The notes under the pieces were generated by a model. The model saw nothing but the letters and a program-made list of their open reading frames with translations. It did no database searches and was not told where the DNA came from. A DNA stretch of 30,124 bases from an uncultured Bacilli bacterium (GTDB taxonomy: Bacteria; Bacillota_I; Bacilli_A; Mycoplasmatales; Mycoplasmoidaceae). Every line of letters begins with the position of its first letter. The stretch's first letter is position 1. Location: contig CAJGBT010000008.1 in the NCBI GenBank assembly GCA_904501665.1, positions 1-30,124 of the forward strand, read 5' to 3'. Positions 29,555 to 30,124 of the stretch are shown piece by piece. A program made the translations under genes and the position numbers.

Positions 29555-29560
29555 ATTATA
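29555..29560 (-). promoter_or_regulatory. -10 box for the phase-variable gene
   Basis: TATAAT on the minus strand, preceded by G, lies 26 bases from the ATG at 29529. The same bases contain the alternative ATG at 29556, so use as a promoter would exclude that start. No clear -35 element is seen. Confidence 0.5.
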
Positions 29561-29633
29561 CTCCTTTTTATATAAATATGATTTTTAATGTAGTCTTAGA
29601 AAAAAACTATATCTTATTTTTAAATATCGAACA

Positions 29634-29688
29634 ATGAACAAACAACCCATAATCAGAGAATTAATCTTAAATATAAATAGTGAAGTTA
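29634..29688 (+). repeat. Diverged direct repeat, copy 1
   Basis: 55 bases matching 30070-30124 at 48 positions, both starting with ATG in the same reading frame. The match probably extends past the end of the window. Most differences are silent or conservative, which points to selection on the protein. Confidence 0.85.
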
Positions 29689-29765
29689 ACAATATGAATG
29701 GTCGGTTGGACGATATTGAAAATAGACTAGATAACATTGAAAACAGGTTAGATTATGTGGAATAA
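29634..29765 (+). pseudogene. Truncated copy of a coiled-coil repeat protein
   Basis: A 43-residue frame, MNKQPIIRELILN at the start, then the repeated units RLDDIEN, RLDNIEN, RLDYVE in seven-residue steps (a coiled coil). The first 18 codons are about 87% identical at the DNA level (48 of 55 bases) to codons 42-59 of the gene beginning at 29947, so this copy lacks that gene's N-terminus. After the TAA stop the same frame continues with QQKEMKNNNKLWN, which fits the expected continuation of the heptad protein, so TAA may be a stop mutation. The window's surrounding 29530-29946 region holds no other gene apart from a 20-residue frame (29798-29860) that I do not trust. Similar coiled-coil families occur in mycoplasmas (such as DUF16 in M. 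pneumoniae), but I cannot assign this one. Confidence 0.6.
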
Positions 29766-29892
29766 CAACAAAAAGAAATGAAAAACAATAATAAATTATG
29801 AAATTAGATATCCAACAAATTAAAAATTGCCCAACTATTAAAAAAGAATTAGGTTTATAGTTTAAAAATTTACTTTTCTAAGCAATTTTCTA

Positions 29893-29908
29893 AATTTTTG
29901 CAAAAATT
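29893..29908. repeat. 16-base perfect palindrome with adjacent hairpin
   Basis: AATTTTTGCAAAAATT reads the same on both strands. The next bases form AAAATT-CGA-AATTTT followed by a run of seven T, so a weak terminator or operator is possible. It lies just upstream of the gene at 29947. Confidence 0.4.
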
Positions 29909-29946
29909 CGAAATTTTTTTACCTTAGTTATAGATGAGGTGAAAAT

Positions 29947-30124
29947 ATGTCAAAAATATCAAAAAATGAAATTTTAAAATTATTGAAGCAATATAATATT
30001 AATGAAGCATCTAAGAACGATTGTTTAGATGGATCAATTGAAGTTAACATTAAATTTGGAAATCAGAAAATGAATAAACAGCCCACAATAAGAGAATTAA
30101 TATTAAATGTAACTAGTGAAGTTA
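29947..30124 (+). CDS. Repeat-family coiled-coil protein (partial, runs off the window)
   Basis: ATG at 29947 follows GAGGTG five bases upstream, one of the best ribosome binding sites in the window. The visible 59 residues are MSKISKNEILKLLKQYNINE at the start, then DCLDGSIEVNIKFGNQK and MNKQPTIRELILNVTSEV. By comparison with the truncated copy at 29634, heptad units (RLDNIEN) are expected next, so the whole is probably a coiled-coil protein. No membrane segment is seen so far. I cannot give a function; the frame is open at the window end. Confidence 0.75.
   Translation, partial: MSKISKNEILKLLKQYNINEASKNDCLDGSIEVNIKFGNQKMNKQPTIRELILNVTSEV
30070..30124 (+). repeat. Diverged direct repeat, copy 2
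   Basis: Second copy of the 55-base repeat, inside the gene at 29947 (48 of 55 bases identical to 29634-29688). It continues past the window end. Confidence 0.85.

Noticed and set aside
29798..29860. 20-residue frame starting MKLDIQQIKN
   Set aside because: Too short, no ribosome binding site; more likely a remnant of the repeat family than a gene.
1..30124. tRNA genes, rRNA genes, CRISPR arrays, insertion sequences, prophage
   Set aside because: I looked for cloverleaf arms, spaced repeats, transposase motifs and integrase motifs and saw none.

Overview
This window is from a wall-less bacterium (Mollicutes, Mycoplasma-type) that reads UGA as tryptophan. The DNA is very AT-rich. In-frame TGA falls at conserved Trp positions throughout: S8 ends IAYV-W, S14 ends KAS-W, and RplE, SecY, RpoA, Lon, LeuS and MetK are whole only when TGA is read through. 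Gene order (spc and alpha clusters with infA/rpmJ and no rpmD), a DnaJ-like protein beside DnaJ, and P-loop/coiled-coil surface families suggest the pneumoniae/Ureaplasma/Malacoplasma side of the group. The species call is inference only.

Region 1 (1-11500) is one long plus-strand ribosomal superoperon: the tail of a gene in the rplV position, rpsC, rplP, rpmC, rpsQ, rplN, rplX, rplE, rpsN (zinc type), rpsH, rplF, rplR, rpsE, rplO, secY, adk, map, infA, rpmJ, rpsM, rpsK, rpoA, rplQ, rpmG. It carries translation, protein export, methionine removal, nucleotide balance and the RNA polymerase alpha subunit. secY lacks a ribosome binding site and has a -10-like box close to its ATG.

Region 2 (11500-18250) is accessory and metabolic: a small unrecognised acidic protein, a UDP-galactopyranose mutase (glf), an unrecognised four-segment membrane protein, an ECF-type transporter substrate-binding component whose best start is ATT, a small S1-like protein, a two-HKD cardiolipin synthase, and a deoxyribose-phosphate aldolase with an unusual 120-residue charged tail.

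Region 3 (18250-26350) is the protein quality-control block: lon behind a promoter overlapped by a degenerate CIRCE operator, then leuS, a DnaJ-like protein, dnaJ and a long coiled-coil grpE.

Region 4 (26361-28943, minus strand) is metK-miaB, an operon in which S-adenosylmethionine synthetase lies directly upstream of a radical-SAM tRNA methylthiotransferase. metK appears leaderless.

Region 5 (28944-30124) is variable surface and repeat DNA. It holds a strong terminator, a membrane-protein gene broken exactly at a run of eight G (likely phase variation, OFF in this copy), and two diverged copies of a coiled-coil repeat family, one truncated and one running off the window. The phase-variable locus and the repeat family are the most interesting parts of the window.
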